A stretch of DNA of 64,000 nt, taken from positions 34,063 to 98,062 of the forward strand of contig JAUYFI010000022.1 in NCBI GenBank assembly GCA_030691075.1, in the 5' to 3' direction. The notes below the pieces were generated by a model. The model saw nothing but the letters and a program-made list of their open reading frames with translations, did not search any database and was not told the DNA's origin. How positions within the stretch are numbered: the stretch's first letter is position 1; the number at the start of each line of letters is the position of its first letter. A program made the translations under genes and the position numbers. Source of the stretch: Sulfurisoma sp. (lineage in GTDB: Bacteria > Pseudomonadota > Gammaproteobacteria > Burkholderiales > Rhodocyclaceae). Positions 1-9,993 of this stretch are shown piece after piece.

Positions 1-372
1 AAGCGCGAGACGCATCGTCAGGCGCTGGTCGCCGCGGCCGTCTCGGGCAACCCCAAGTTCTTCCTCGGCACCGACTCGGCGCCGCATGGCAAGAGCACCA
101 AGGAGGCCGCCTGCGGCTGCGCCGGCTGCTACACGGCACACGCCGGCATCGAGCTCTATGCCGAGGCCTTCGAGGCGGCCGGGGCGCTGGGGCGGCTGGA
201 AGGCTTCGCCAGCCATTTCGGCCCCGATTATTATGGCCTGCCGCGCAACGCCGAGGCGATCACACTGGTGAAGGAGGCGTGGGCCGTGCCGGCCGCGCAG
301 GCCTTTCTCGACAACGACACGCTGGTGCCGCTGCGCGCTGGCGAAACCGTGGCATGGAGGATGCAGCCTTGA
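1..372 (+). CDS. pyrC: Dihydroorotase C-terminal portion (5' truncated by window)
   Basis: Frame 1 reads [63 protein letters not shown]...WRMQP*, with the PyrC GTDSAPH motif. Confidence 0.9.
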   Translation, partial: KRETHRQALVAAAVSGNPKFFLGTDSAPHGKSTKEAACGCAGCYTAHAGIELYAEAFEAAGALGRLEGFASHFGPDYYGLPRNAEAITLVKEAWAVPAAQAFLDNDTLVPLRAGETVAWRMQP

Positions 373-791
373 GAACGATCATCCTGGTGGCGGTCGCCCT
401 GCTGCTGGCGGGCTGCGAGTCGGACGGCGCCTCCTTCGCCATCAGCGGCAATACCCAGGCGCTCTCCGTCGTGCGCCACAAGGCCTATCCGGGCGCGGCG
501 TGGGAACTGGCGCTGGTGGTGCGCAACGATCCGCTGTGCCAGCGCAAGCACCGCATGAAGGATGTCAGCGGCAACACCAAGGTTGAGCTCTACCAGCCGT
601 CGCCGGGCGCCTGGATCCTGCGCCAGGGCAAGCGCTGGTACGTGACGGAGCTCAAGAGTTGCGGCTTCGAGCAGTTCAAGGAAGAGCCGCAACAGCCCGG
701 CGACCTCGTCGGCACGTTCCTGACGCGCGACGGCAAGTTCGTGTTCGAGGCCGAGGCCAAGGCCAAGGCTCAGCCTGCCGCCGGTGGCTGA
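354..791 (+). CDS. Small putative lipoprotein
   Basis: [23 protein letters not shown]: signal peptide with lipobox LLAGC; overlaps pyrC stop. Confidence 0.6.
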   Translation: MEDAALRTIILVAVALLLAGCESDGASFAISGNTQALSVVRHKAYPGAAWELALVVRNDPLCQRKHRMKDVSGNTKVELYQPSPGAWILRQGKRWYVTELKSCGFEQFKEEPQQPGDLVGTFLTRDGKFVFEAEAKAKAQPAAGG

Positions 792-1629
792 TCTGCTGGC
801 GCCACTGGCGCCGTTCAATTTGCTGCCCGGCGTGGCGCCAGCGCCGACTTTTTCATTGACTGCGCTGGCGACGGAGCGGGGCGTCGCGACCGGCGACGGC
901 AAGCCGCTGCGCTTCGTCGCCCCCGGCGGCTCGACGCTGGCCTACGAGGAACGCGCCTGGCTTCACGGCGAAGTCGAGACCCGTCCCGACAACTGGCACG
1001 ACGCCTACAACGCGCTGGTGTGGCTGGCCTTTCCGCAAGCCAAGGCGGCTCTCAACCGCAAGCACTACTTGACCATGACGACGCGCCGCGCCTCCGCGTG
1101 CAAGGGTCGCGGTCGCCTGCGCGACGCGCTGACCCAGTTCGACGAATGCGGCCTGGTCGTGGCCAGCACCGACATGTCGCTGTGGGACGGTATCCGCGCC
1201 CACCGCTGGCGCGAGGTTTTCGCCGGACGACGCGCGGAAGTGAAAATGAAAATGCGTTTCTTCGTATTCGGTCACGCCAGCATGGATAGCCTGCGCGCGT
1301 CGTTTGTCGGGCTCACCGCCAAGGCGTTGTGCATGGGTGTTGATGACACGTGGTTTGACCGGGATGCCGATGCGCAACGGGCCGACGTCGATACCTGGTT
1401 GGCCGAGCAATTCGACGATGCTGGCGAGTCATTCAGTCGCGCGTTCCAGCCGATTCCGCTGCTGGGAATCCCCGGCGTAACTCCGGAAAACGAAAACCCT
1501 GCCTACTACGACGACACCCGGCAATTTCGCCCCAAGCGTCTACAATGCGACCCGGAAGTCCGCCAGGCAGCCGCGGCACCGCAAGGTGTCGAGGAAAGTC
1601 CGGGCCCCATAGAGCAGGATGCCGGCTAA
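784..1629 (+). CDS. DUF3025-family protein, reading into the 5' end of rnpB
   Basis: GTG start; NWHDAYNALVWLAFPQAKAALNRKHY and the NENPAYYDDTRQFRPKR tail typical of the family; ORF continues to 1629 inside rnpB. Confidence 0.7.
   Translation: MADLLAPLAPFNLLPGVAPAPTFSLTALATERGVATGDGKPLRFVAPGGSTLAYEERAWLHGEVETRPDNWHDAYNALVWLAFPQAKAALNRKHYLTMTTRRASACKGRGRLRDALTQFDECGLVVASTDMSLWDGIRAHRWREVFAGRRAEVKMKMRFFVFGHASMDSLRASFVGLTAKALCMGVDDTWFDRDADAQRADVDTWLAEQFDDAGESFSRAFQPIPLLGIPGVTPENENPAYYDDTRQFRPKRLQCDPEVRQAAAAPQGVEESPGPIEQDAG
833..858 (-). repeat. Dispersed KVGAGG-type repeat copy in DUF3025 gene
   Basis: Reverse complement AAAAAGTCGGCGCTGGCGCCACG. Confidence 0.6.
1541..1546 (+). promoter_or_regulatory. 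Putative -10 box (TACAAT) for rnpB
   Basis: TACAAT 7 nt upstream of the rnpB P1 helix, inside the DUF3025 ORF; no clear -35. Confidence 0.4.
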
Positions 1630-2029
1630 CGGCCGGGCGCCGCGAGGCGACAGACAGTGCAACAGAAAGATACCGCCGATGGCTTCGCCTGACTTTGACG
1701 CCGCAAGACGGCAAAGTCCCTCTTGAGTGAGCAGGGCGGGGATCAGGCAAGGGTGAAATGGTGGCGTGGCGTGTGCCGTCGCGAAAGCGACGGTGCGAGA
1801 CGCGCCGGGGCCGCGCAAGCGGTCACGAGGTAAGAGCTCACCGCGGACGTGGTAACACGGACGGCATGGCAAACCTCATCCGGGGCAAGGCCAAATAGGG
1901 GAGCATTGGCGTGGCTCGCGCTGCTCCCGGGTAGGCTGCTTGAGCCTGTCGGCAACGGCAGGCCCAGAGGAATGGCTGCCAGGCTGTCGCAAGACAGTCC
2001 CACAGAACCCGGCTTATCGGCGGACTTCC
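1553..2029 (+). ncRNA. rnpB: RNase P RNA, class A
   Basis: Conserved GAGGAAAGTCCGGGC, GACAGTGCAACAGAAA, CCGCCGATGG, GATCAGGCAAGGGTGAAA, AGGCCAAATAGG, CCCGGGTAGGCTGCTTGAGCC, ACAGAACCCGGCTTATCGG; P1 helix GGAAGTCCGCC/GGCGGACTTCC. Confidence 0.97.
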
Positions 2030-2038
2030 ACTATTCCG

Positions 2039-3361
2039 CTAGGCATCAAGATCTTGAACCCAGGCCAGGGCTTCGGTCAGGCAGGTGTTCAGGATGTGCT
2101 GGTTGAGTTCGCCGATGCGCACGAGCGTCAACTCGCAGCCGAGCATGTTGTTGTCGTCATAGTATTCGATCAACAGCAGTAGTTGTCCGAGCGGGCCGCC
2201 ATAATCGCCGACGGCTTCCGCGACCTCGGGCGAGAGGGCAATCTGCGCGAGCACCTCGCACATCGGGACCCGCAGCGCCGCGGGCATCAGCGACATTACG
2301 CCGACGATGAAGGCGCTGTCGAGCATGGCACGTTCGCCGGGATGGCGGCGCTGCACCAGCAGCTCGATCATGCGGCCGCGCATGGCGGCGTGCAGCATCA
2401 GCGGGTTGGTGGCAAGGCTGCCGCCGCTGCCGCGGAACAGCAGCAGGTGCAGCCAGCGCAAGAGCTGGCGGCGGCCGAGCAGGGTGATCGCCTGCGCGAT
2501 CGAGCCGACGGGACTGCGCAGCCCCATGGCGGCCGAGTTGACGACGCGCAGCAGGTTCATGGTCAGCGCCGGGTCGCCCTTGAATGCGTTTTCAATGCTG
2601 TGGGTTTCGACATCGGTCGATACCAGATTGACGATGCGCAGCAGTCCCTGGGTGGTCGGATCGAGCCTGCGGCCTTCCTCGATCAGCGGGCGAGCGAAAT
2701 AGTAGCCCTGGAAATACTGGAAGCCCTGCTGGCCGCACCACTCGGCTTGCTCGACGGTTTCGACCTTGGCCGCGAGAAGCTTGCGCGCGTGGCTGTTCAG
2801 CTTCGCCGCGACCGTCGCCACCTGATCGGCCGTGGCGTGGGCAACGTCGATCTTGATATAGCTGGCAAGGTCGAGCAGCGCGGCGGCGGGGAGGGGGTCG
2901 CGCGGATCGAGTCCGACCGCGAATTCATAGCCCCGCGCGCGCAGATCGAGGTAGCGGGCCAGCATCGCCTCGTTCGCCTGCGGGGCCACCTCGAGCACCA
3001 CCTGATCGGCAGGCAGCATCTCGACGGCGTCGGAGTCGAGAAAGCTCGGATCGACATTGACGAAGGCTTTGAGGTCGCGCAGCGCCGCGGCGATGCCGAA
3101 CTCGGTGAAGGCCGTGCAGATGACCTGTGCCGTGGCACTCGCCGCCGAATCGAAGTGGGCCGTCTCGTCACCCCCGTGGGCGCGGAACAGCAATTCGTAG
3201 CCGATGACGGTGTGCGTGGTGTCGAGAATCGGCTGGCGGCCGAGAAAGATGGCCTCGGAAGAGAGCGGGGTCACGGCTCCGCCTTCCGAAGGGCCGTCCC
3301 GAGGAAGGTAGCGCCCCGCGTAGGGGCGGCGAGCAAGGTGAGCGTGGGGGTCATCTTTCAT
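2039..3361 (-). CDS. EAL/HDOD domain signalling protein (YuxH-like)
   Basis: FLGRQPILDTTHTVIGYELLFR N-terminal EAL-like motif and C-terminal HDOD-like FKGDPALTMNLLRVVNSAAMGLRSPVGSIAQAITLLGRRQLLRWL. Confidence 0.8.
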   Translation of the reverse strand: MKDDPHAHLARRPYAGRYLPRDGPSEGGAVTPLSSEAIFLGRQPILDTTHTVIGYELLFRAHGGDETAHFDSAASATAQVICTAFTEFGIAAALRDLKAFVNVDPSFLDSDAVEMLPADQVVLEVAPQANEAMLARYLDLRARGYEFAVGLDPRDPLPAAALLDLASYIKIDVAHATADQVATVAAKLNSHARKLLAAKVETVEQAEWCGQQGFQYFQGYYFARPLIEEGRRLDPTTQGLLRIVNLVSTDVETHSIENAFKGDPALTMNLLRVVNSAAMGLRSPVGSIAQAITLLGRRQLLRWLHLLLFRGSGGSLATNPLMLHAAMRGRMIELLVQRRHPGERAMLDSAFIVGVMSLMPAALRVPMCEVLAQIALSPEVAEAVGDYGGPLGQLLLLIEYYDDNNMLGCELTLVRIGELNQHILNTCLTEALAWVQDLDA

Positions 3362-3610
3362 CCGGTTGGAATACCCCGAACTTTACCGTCTCGCCCAGTC
3401 GCTGACCAGCACGTTTGCCATGTCTTGGCGCTGGCGCTACCGGTCACGGGATCTTTTGAGGTTAAGATTTTACTTTTGAATGACGCTCTATCTACCTTGT
3501 TTTATATGGGTATTATTTTTGTAGGGTTACACCGAAAGTCAGCCTAAGTCCTTGTTGCGGCAGAAAAATCCCGCAATTTCCCCTTGACCCACCCAAAAAA
3601 CATCCGTAGA

Positions 3611-3637
3611 GTGGGAAGAAGTGGGGAAAAGTGGGGG
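3611..3637 (+). promoter_or_regulatory. MraZ-box triplet upstream of mraZ
   Basis: Three 10-nt-spaced GTGGG repeats: GTGGGAAGAAGTGGGGAAAAGTGGGGG, immediately upstream of mraZ. Confidence 0.75.
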
Positions 3638-3643
3638 AATCGG

Positions 3644-4090
3644 ATGTTTCAGGGCGCGGCGGCACTCAATCTCGATGCGAAAGGGCGGATGGCGATTCCG
3701 GCCCGGCATCGCGACGCTCTGGCCAAGGCTGGCGAGGGTCGCCTGGTCCTCACTGCCCATCCGCATCGCTGCCTGCTGCTGTATCCCGAGCCGGCGTGGG
3801 AGCCGATCCGCGCCAAGATTCTTGCCGCGCCCAGTCTTGAAGTGCAGTCCGCCATGCTGCGTCGCCTGCTGGTGGGCTTTGCCGTCGACATGGAGATGGA
3901 CGCCGCCGGCCGCTTGCTGCTGCCGCCGGAGTTGCGGCACTACGCCGGGCTGGAGAAAGGCGTCTGGCTGGTAGGTCAGGGCAACGGCTTCGAGATCTGG
4001 TCGGATGCCGGTTGGCAGGCGCAACAGGAAACCATCTTCGCCCAAGGCGACAAGCTGCTGCCGCCAGGTCTGGCGGACCTGGCGCTGTAA
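3644..4090 (+). CDS. mraZ: Transcriptional regulator MraZ
   Basis: MFQGAAALNLDAKGRMAIPARHRDAL; first gene of dcw cluster. Confidence 0.95.
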   Translation: MFQGAAALNLDAKGRMAIPARHRDALAKAGEGRLVLTAHPHRCLLLYPEPAWEPIRAKILAAPSLEVQSAMLRRLLVGFAVDMEMDAAGRLLLPPELRHYAGLEKGVWLVGQGNGFEIWSDAGWQAQQETIFAQGDKLLPPGLADLAL

Positions 4091-4255
4091 TAAATGGCCC
4101 CCCACGCCCGCATCCCCCAAGGGGACTTCCTCCGGGGCGAACCTGGCTTATGTCCCCGGCGCAGCCGGGGCCGGTATCCCTTGCGGACGCCGCCCCCCCC
4201 CCCAGAAGGGGGCAAGCCGTGCATGCCCTCTTGGGGCGGCCCGGCGAGGGCATGA

Positions 4256-5176
4256 ATGGCTTCAGTCCATGTCAGCGTCCTCCTCAGCGAAGCCGTGGAG
4301 GCGCTGGCGGTGAAAGCGGAGGGTGCCTACGTCGATGCGACCTTCGGCCGCGGTGGCCACAGCCGCGAAATCCTGCGGCAACTGGGGCCGGCGGGCCGGC
4401 TGCTGGCACTGGATCGCGATCCGGCGGCGGTTGCCGCGGCCGGCGCAATTTCCGATACGCGTTTTGCCATCGCCCATGCGCCCTTCAGCGAACTCGGGCC
4501 GATGCTCGATGCGCGCGGGATGACGCAGGTCGATGGTGTGCTGCTGGACTTGGGGGTGTCGTCGCCGCAACTGGACGATGCCGACCGGGGCATGAGTTTT
4601 CGTTTCGATGCGCCGCTGGACATGCGCATGGATACGACGAGGGGGGAGACCGCGGCGGATTTTCTGGCGCGGGCCGATGAGCGGGAAATCGAGGAGGTAA
4701 TCAGGGACTATGGCGAAGAACGGTTTGCTCATGCGATTGCAAAGGCGGTTGTTGCTGCTCGGCGCGAACACTGTATTTCAGGGACACGACAGCTTGCCGC
4801 GCTCGTGGAGAAAGCCGTCCGCACGCGCGAGCCGGGCCAGCATCCGGCGACGCGCAGCTTTCAGGCTCTACGGATTTACGTCAATCGGGAGCTTGAGGAG
4901 CTGTCGCTAGTCCTGCCGGAGTGCGTTGAAAGATTGACGCCGGGAGGCCGCTTGGTGGTGATCGGTTTCCACTCGCTCGAAGACCGTATCGTCAAGCGCT
5001 TCCTGCGCGACGAGGCGACGCCGCGCCAGCCGCCGAAGGGCGTGCCGGTGCGCGCCGCCGACCTGCCGCCGGTGCGCCTGCGCCTGGTCGGCAAGGCGGT
5101 GCGGCCGTCGGCGGTGGAAGTGGCGGCCAATCCGCGTTCGCGTAGCGCGGTGATGCGCGTGGCCGAGAGAGTGTAG
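4256..5176 (+). CDS. rsmH: 16S rRNA (cytosine1402-N4)-methyltransferase
   Basis: [17 protein letters not shown]...[39 protein letters not shown]. Confidence 0.96.
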   Translation: MASVHVSVLLSEAVEALAVKAEGAYVDATFGRGGHSREILRQLGPAGRLLALDRDPAAVAAAGAISDTRFAIAHAPFSELGPMLDARGMTQVDGVLLDLGVSSPQLDDADRGMSFRFDAPLDMRMDTTRGETAADFLARADEREIEEVIRDYGEERFAHAIAKAVVAARREHCISGTRQLAALVEKAVRTREPGQHPATRSFQALRIYVNRELEELSLVLPECVERLTPGGRLVVIGFHSLEDRIVKRFLRDEATPRQPPKGVPVRAADLPPVRLRLVGKAVRPSAVEVAANPRSRSAVMRVAERV

Positions 5177-5178
5177 GC

Positions 5179-5442
5179 GTGGTCAAGCTGAACCTGCTTC
5201 TGCTGTTCGTCGCGGTGATCTGCGCCCTGGCGGCCGTGTCGTCGAGCCATCGCGCGCGCAAGCTTTTCATCGGGCTGGAAAACGAGCAGAAGCGCATGCG
5301 CGACCTCGATATCGAGTGGAGCCAGCTGCAGCTCGAGCAGAGCACCTGGGCCAATCATGCGCGGGTCGAGAAAATCGCCCGCGACAAGCTGGCCATGCGG
5401 CCGCCGGCCGCCGGCCGCGTCGTTTCGGTGGATATGCAGTGA
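5179..5442 (+). CDS. ftsL: Cell division protein FtsL
   Basis: Small single-TM protein in the conserved ftsL position between rsmH and ftsI. Confidence 0.88.
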   Translation: MVKLNLLLLFVAVICALAAVSSSHRARKLFIGLENEQKRMRDLDIEWSQLQLEQSTWANHARVEKIARDKLAMRPPAAGRVVSVDMQ

Positions 5443-7163
5443 GACTCAAGTTCGCCCACAGCCCCCTGCTGTCGCAGCCCCTGCCGGCCTGGCGCGCGCG
5501 GCTGCTGCAGGGCCTGCTGCTGGCCGCCTTCGTTGCCTTGGTCGGCCGCTCGCTGTTCCTGCAGGGCATCAACAACGACTTCCTGCAGAAGAAGGGCGAG
5601 TCGCGCTATGAGCGCGTCATCGAGATCTCGGCGACGCGCGGCCGCATCCTCGATCGTCATGGCGACGTGCTGGCCGTGAGCACGCCGGTCAAGTCGGTCT
5701 GGGCCATTCCCGAGGACGCCAGGCTTTCCCCCGCCCAGGCGCGCGCGCTGGCGCCGCTGCTCGACATGGACGTGCGCGAGCTCAACCACAAGCTTGCCTC
5801 GGAGAAGGACTTCGTCTTTCTGAAGCGCCAGATTCCGCCGGAGCAGGCCGACCGCATCGCCGCGCTCGAACTGCCGGGCATCCACCAGCAGCGCGAATAC
5901 CGCCGCTACTACCCGGCCGGCGACGTCACGGCCCATGTGATTGGCTTCACTGGCATCGAGGACGCCGGCCAGGAAGGCGTCGAACTTGCGCTGAACCAGC
6001 AGCTCTCCGGCAAGCCCGGCTCGCGCCGCGTGATCAAGGACCGCCGCGGCCAGATCGTCGAGGATGTCGAGAGCATCAGTGCGCCGATCGAGGGACGCGA
6101 CGTGAATCTTGCGCTCGACGCCAAGATCCAGTACCTGGCCTATTCGCATCTCAAACAGTCCATTACCGAAAACAAGGCCAAGGCCGGCGGCATCGTCGTG
6201 CTCGACGCCCGGAGCGGCGAGATTCTCGCCCTGGCCAACCTGCCGACCTATAACCCCAACAACCGCGTCAAGCTCGCCGGTGCGCAGCTGCGCAACCGCG
6301 TTTTCACCGATACCTTCGAGCCCGGCTCGACCATGAAGCCCTTCACCGCCGCGCTGGCGCTGGAGAAAGGCAAGTTCCGTTTCGACACCCCAATCCAGAC
6401 CGCGCCGGGCAAGCTCACCATCGGCTCGGCGACGATTTCCGATGCCCATGTCCATGGCGTGCTGACGGTGGCGGAGGTGATCCAGAAATCGTCCAACGTC
6501 GGCATTTCCAAGATTGCGCTGACCTTCCCGCCGCAAGAGATGTGGACCATGTTCGACAGCATGGGTTTCGGCCATCCGCTCAATCTGGGCTTCCCCGGCG
6601 AAGTCGGCGGCCGCCTGCGTCCGGCGAAAAACTGGCGTCCCATCGAGCAGGCCACCATGTCCTACGGCCACGGCATTTCGGTGACGCTGATCCAGCTGGC
6701 GCGCGCCTACATGGCTTTCGCCCGTGACGGCGATCTGGCGCCGCTCTCGCTGACGCGCCTTGAGACCAGCGCGACGACAGGGCAAAGCGTCTTCTCCGCC
6801 CAGACCGCGCGCGAGGTGCGCGCCATGCTCGAACTCGCCGTGCAGGCCGGCGGCACCGCGCCCAAGGCGCAGATTCCCGGCTACCGCGTCGCCGGCAAGA
6901 CCGGCACGGCCCACAAGATCGAGGGCGGCGCCTATGCCGACAAGTATGTGTCATCGTTCGTCGGCTTCGCCCCGGTTTCCGATCCGCGCCTGATCGTCGC
7001 CGTGATGATCGACGAGCCTTCGGCCGGCAAGCACTTCGGCGGCGATGTCGCCGCGCCGGTATTCGCGCAGGTCATGGCGGGCGGCCTGCGCACGCTGGGC
7101 GTGGCGGCCGACGCGCCGCTCAAGCCGCTGCAGATGGCGGCCGTGCCTAAGGAAATCCGGTGA
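5439..7163 (+). CDS. ftsI: Peptidoglycan transpeptidase FtsI (PBP3)
   Basis: RGRILDRHGDVLA; EPGSTMKPF (SxxK); SSN; AGKTGTA (KTG). Confidence 0.95.
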   Translation: MRLKFAHSPLLSQPLPAWRARLLQGLLLAAFVALVGRSLFLQGINNDFLQKKGESRYERVIEISATRGRILDRHGDVLAVSTPVKSVWAIPEDARLSPAQARALAPLLDMDVRELNHKLASEKDFVFLKRQIPPEQADRIAALELPGIHQQREYRRYYPAGDVTAHVIGFTGIEDAGQEGVELALNQQLSGKPGSRRVIKDRRGQIVEDVESISAPIEGRDVNLALDAKIQYLAYSHLKQSITENKAKAGGIVVLDARSGEILALANLPTYNPNNRVKLAGAQLRNRVFTDTFEPGSTMKPFTAALALEKGKFRFDTPIQTAPGKLTIGSATISDAHVHGVLTVAEVIQKSSNVGISKIALTFPPQEMWTMFDSMGFGHPLNLGFPGEVGGRLRPAKNWRPIEQATMSYGHGISVTLIQLARAYMAFARDGDLAPLSLTRLETSATTGQSVFSAQTAREVRAMLELAVQAGGTAPKAQIPGYRVAGKTGTAHKIEGGAYADKYVSSFVGFAPVSDPRLIVAVMIDEPSAGKHFGGDVAAPVFAQVMAGGLRTLGVAADAPLKPLQMAAVPKEIR

Positions 7164-8632
7164 GCGGCGTGGCCATGACGATTCTCGAACAACTCGAACG
7201 GCAGGGAGTGAAGGCGACAAGCCTCTGCGCCGACTCGCGCGCGGTACGTCCGGGCGATGTCTTCGTGGCGATGCAGGGCCACCGTGTCGATGGTCGCGAC
7301 TACATCGACGCGGCGGTCGAGCGCGGCGCCGCCGCGGTGATCGCCGAGCCTGGTGGAAAAGTCGGCGCTGGCGGGACGGCGTTCGTCGAAGTGGAACGCC
7401 TCGACCGTCTTGCCGGCGACATCGCAAATCTGGTCTATGGCCGTCCATCGGAACGGCTGTGGCTGGCCGGCGTCACCGGCACCAACGGCAAGACCTCGGT
7501 GTCGCAATGGATCGCCCAGGCCATGAACGCCCGGGACTGCAAGTGCGCCGTTGTCGGCACGCTCGGCAACGGCTTCCCGGGCGCCTTGGCGGAAAGCGCC
7601 AACACCACGCCCGACGCCATCGCCCTGCATCGCGCGCTGGCCGGCTATCTCGAACAGGGCGCCGTGGCCTGCGCCATGGAGGTTTCTTCCATCGGCCTCG
7701 ACCAGGGACGTGTCAACGGCGTGAACTTCGACGTCGCCGTGTTCACCAACCTCACCCGCGACCACCTCGAGTACCACGGCAGCATGGCAGCCTACGGCGA
7801 GGCCAAGGCCAGGCTGTTCGAGACGGCTGGACTCGAAGCGGCGGTGATCAACCTCGACGACGCCTTCGGCCGCGAACTCGCGGCTCGACTCAAAGGGCGC
7901 GTGCGCACCATCGGCTACACGCTCGAAGATCGCGTTGGTACCGACGCAGTACTCGCCGGCCGCAATCTCGAAATGACCGCGACGGGGCTGGCCTTCGAGC
8001 TCGCCGGCGTGCCCGGCGTGCGTTTTGCCGCACCGCTGATCGGGCGCTTCAATGCATCCAACCTGCTGGCCGTGATCGGCGCGTTGCTCGCCGGCGACGA
8101 GAAGCTTGAAGATGTCGCCGCGGTGCTGCCGCGGCTGCGCCCGCCGCCGGGACGCATGCAGGCGCTGGGCGGCGTGCATGAGCCGCTGGTGGTGGTGGAC
8201 TACGCTCACTCGCCCGACGCACTGGAAAAGGCGCTGACCACATTGCGCGAAACCGCGCAGGCGCGCGGCGGCAAGCTCGTCTGCGTCTTCGGCTGCGGCG
8301 GCGACCGCGACGCCGGCAAGCGGCCGCAGATGGGCGAGATCGCCGAACGGCTGGCCGACCGCGTGATCGTCACCAGCGACAACCCGCGCTCCGAATCGCC
8401 CGACGCCATCATCGCGGCGATCCTCGACGGCATGAAGCAGCCGGCCGAGGTCGAGAGCGACCGCGCCGTGGCTATAGAGGCAGCCGTGGCCGAAGCCGAT
8501 GTCCGCGATGTGATCCTGCTCGCCGGCAAGGGCCACGAGCCCTATCAGGAGATCGGAGGCGTGCGCCATGCCTTCTCCGATGTCGAGGCCGCAAAGTCGG
8601 CGCTGGCGGGACGGCGCGGGGTGCAGCCATGA
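7160..8632 (+). CDS. murE: UDP-MurNAc-tripeptide synthetase
   Basis: GVTGTNGKTSVSQWIAQAM; DNPRSE; dcw position. Confidence 0.95.
   Translation: MSGVAMTILEQLERQGVKATSLCADSRAVRPGDVFVAMQGHRVDGRDYIDAAVERGAAAVIAEPGGKVGAGGTAFVEVERLDRLAGDIANLVYGRPSERLWLAGVTGTNGKTSVSQWIAQAMNARDCKCAVVGTLGNGFPGALAESANTTPDAIALHRALAGYLEQGAVACAMEVSSIGLDQGRVNGVNFDVAVFTNLTRDHLEYHGSMAAYGEAKARLFETAGLEAAVINLDDAFGRELAARLKGRVRTIGYTLEDRVGTDAVLAGRNLEMTATGLAFELAGVPGVRFAAPLIGRFNASNLLAVIGALLAGDEKLEDVAAVLPRLRPPPGRMQALGGVHEPLVVVDYAHSPDALEKALTTLRETAQARGGKLVCVFGCGGDRDAGKRPQMGEIAERLADRVIVTSDNPRSESPDAIIAAILDGMKQPAEVESDRAVAIEAAVAEADVRDVILLAGKGHEPYQEIGGVRHAFSDVEAAKSALAGRRGVQP
7357..7381 (+). repeat. Dispersed KVGAGG-type repeat, short form, in murE (copy 1)
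   Basis: AAAAGTCGGCGCTGGCGGGACGGCG, read as GKVGAGGTAF. Confidence 0.85.
8593..8616 (+). repeat. Dispersed KVGAGG-type repeat, short form, in murE (copy 2, other frame)
   Basis: AAAGTCGGCGCTGGCGGGACGGCG, read as KSALAGRRG. Confidence 0.85.
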
Positions 8633-9993
8633 TGCGCCTGTCGCAGGCGGCGGCGTCACTCGGCGTTCCCCACCAGGGCGTTGACGCCGAATTCCTGGCC
8701 GTCGGCACCGACTCCCGCGCCGTGACGCCCGGCATGCTCTTCGTTGCGCTCAAGGGCGAGCGCTTCGACGGCCACGACTACGTGCGCGAGGTTCTCGCGG
8801 CCGGCGCGGCCGGCGCGATGGTCGAGCGCGGCTGGGCGGCGGCGAATCCCGATCTGCCGCTGATTCCGGTCATCGACACGCGCGAGGCGCTGGGCCAACT
8901 GGCGGCCAACTGGCGCAGCCGCTACACCATTCCCCTGCTCGGCATCACCGGCAGCAACGGCAAGACCACGGTCAAGGAAATGTGCGCCGCCATATTGCGC
9001 CGCCACCTCGGCGCGGACGCGGTGCTGGCCACCCAGGGCAACCTCAACAACGACATCGGTCTGCCGCTGACACTGCTCCGCTTGCGTGCCGGCCATCGCG
9101 CCGCCGTGATCGAGATGGGCATGAACCATCCGGGCGAGATCGCCTATCTGACGCGGCTGGCACGGCCCACCGTGGCGTTGGTCAACAACGCGCAGCGCGC
9201 GCATCTCGAAGGACTGGGCACGCTGACCGAGGTGGCGCGCGCCAAGGGCGAGATCTTCGCGGGCCTGGAGTCGAAGGGCGTGGCGGTTATCAACGCCGAC
9301 GACCCGCATGCACCGCTGTGGCGCGAACTCTGCGCGGGACGGACGGTCAGCGCCTTCGGCCTGACGCAGGCGGCCGACGTCCGTGGTCGCTGGCTGCCGC
9401 GCGGCTTCGCCGGCCGCCTCGAACTGGAGACCGCGGCGGGGAGCGCGGCGGTCGAACTGGCGGTGCCGGGCGAGCACAACGCCCGCAATGCCGTGGCGGC
9501 GGCAGCCACCTGCCTGGCGGCCGGCGTGCCGCTGGAGGTCATCGGCGCCGCCCTCGCCGGCTATGCCGGCATCAAGGGCCGGCTGCAGCGCCGCGCCGGA
9601 CTGAACGGCGCGACGGTTATCGACGATACCTACAACGCCAATCCCGACTCGATGCGCGCCGCCATCGACGTGCTGGCCGGCGTGCCGGGCAAGCGCATCC
9701 TGGTGATGGGCGACATGGGCGAGGTCGGCGAGGCGGCGGCGCAATTCCACGACGAAATCGGCGGCCATGCCAAGAGCCGCGGCATCGAACGGCTGTTCGC
9801 GCTCGGCGCGCTGTCGCGCGATGCCGCGCACAATTTCGGCGAGGGGGCGCGGCATTTCGAAAGCGTCGAGGCGCTGATCCAGGCATTGCGGCCGGAGTTG
9901 CTTGCGTCCACGACCGTGCTGGTCAAGGGCTCGCGCTTCATGCGCATGGAGCGCGTGGTCGAAGCCATCGAGGAGAAATCGAATGCTGCTTGA
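8629..9993 (+). CDS. murF: UDP-MurNAc-tripeptide-D-Ala-D-Ala ligase
   Basis: [30 protein letters not shown]. Confidence 0.95.
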   Translation: MMRLSQAAASLGVPHQGVDAEFLAVGTDSRAVTPGMLFVALKGERFDGHDYVREVLAAGAAGAMVERGWAAANPDLPLIPVIDTREALGQLAANWRSRYTIPLLGITGSNGKTTVKEMCAAILRRHLGADAVLATQGNLNNDIGLPLTLLRLRAGHRAAVIEMGMNHPGEIAYLTRLARPTVALVNNAQRAHLEGLGTLTEVARAKGEIFAGLESKGVAVINADDPHAPLWRELCAGRTVSAFGLTQAADVRGRWLPRGFAGRLELETAAGSAAVELAVPGEHNARNAVAAAATCLAAGVPLEVIGAALAGYAGIKGRLQRRAGLNGATVIDDTYNANPDSMRAAIDVLAGVPGKRILVMGDMGEVGEAAAQFHDEIGGHAKSRGIERLFALGALSRDAAHNFGEGARHFESVEALIQALRPELLASTTVLVKGSRFMRMERVVEAIEEKSNAA

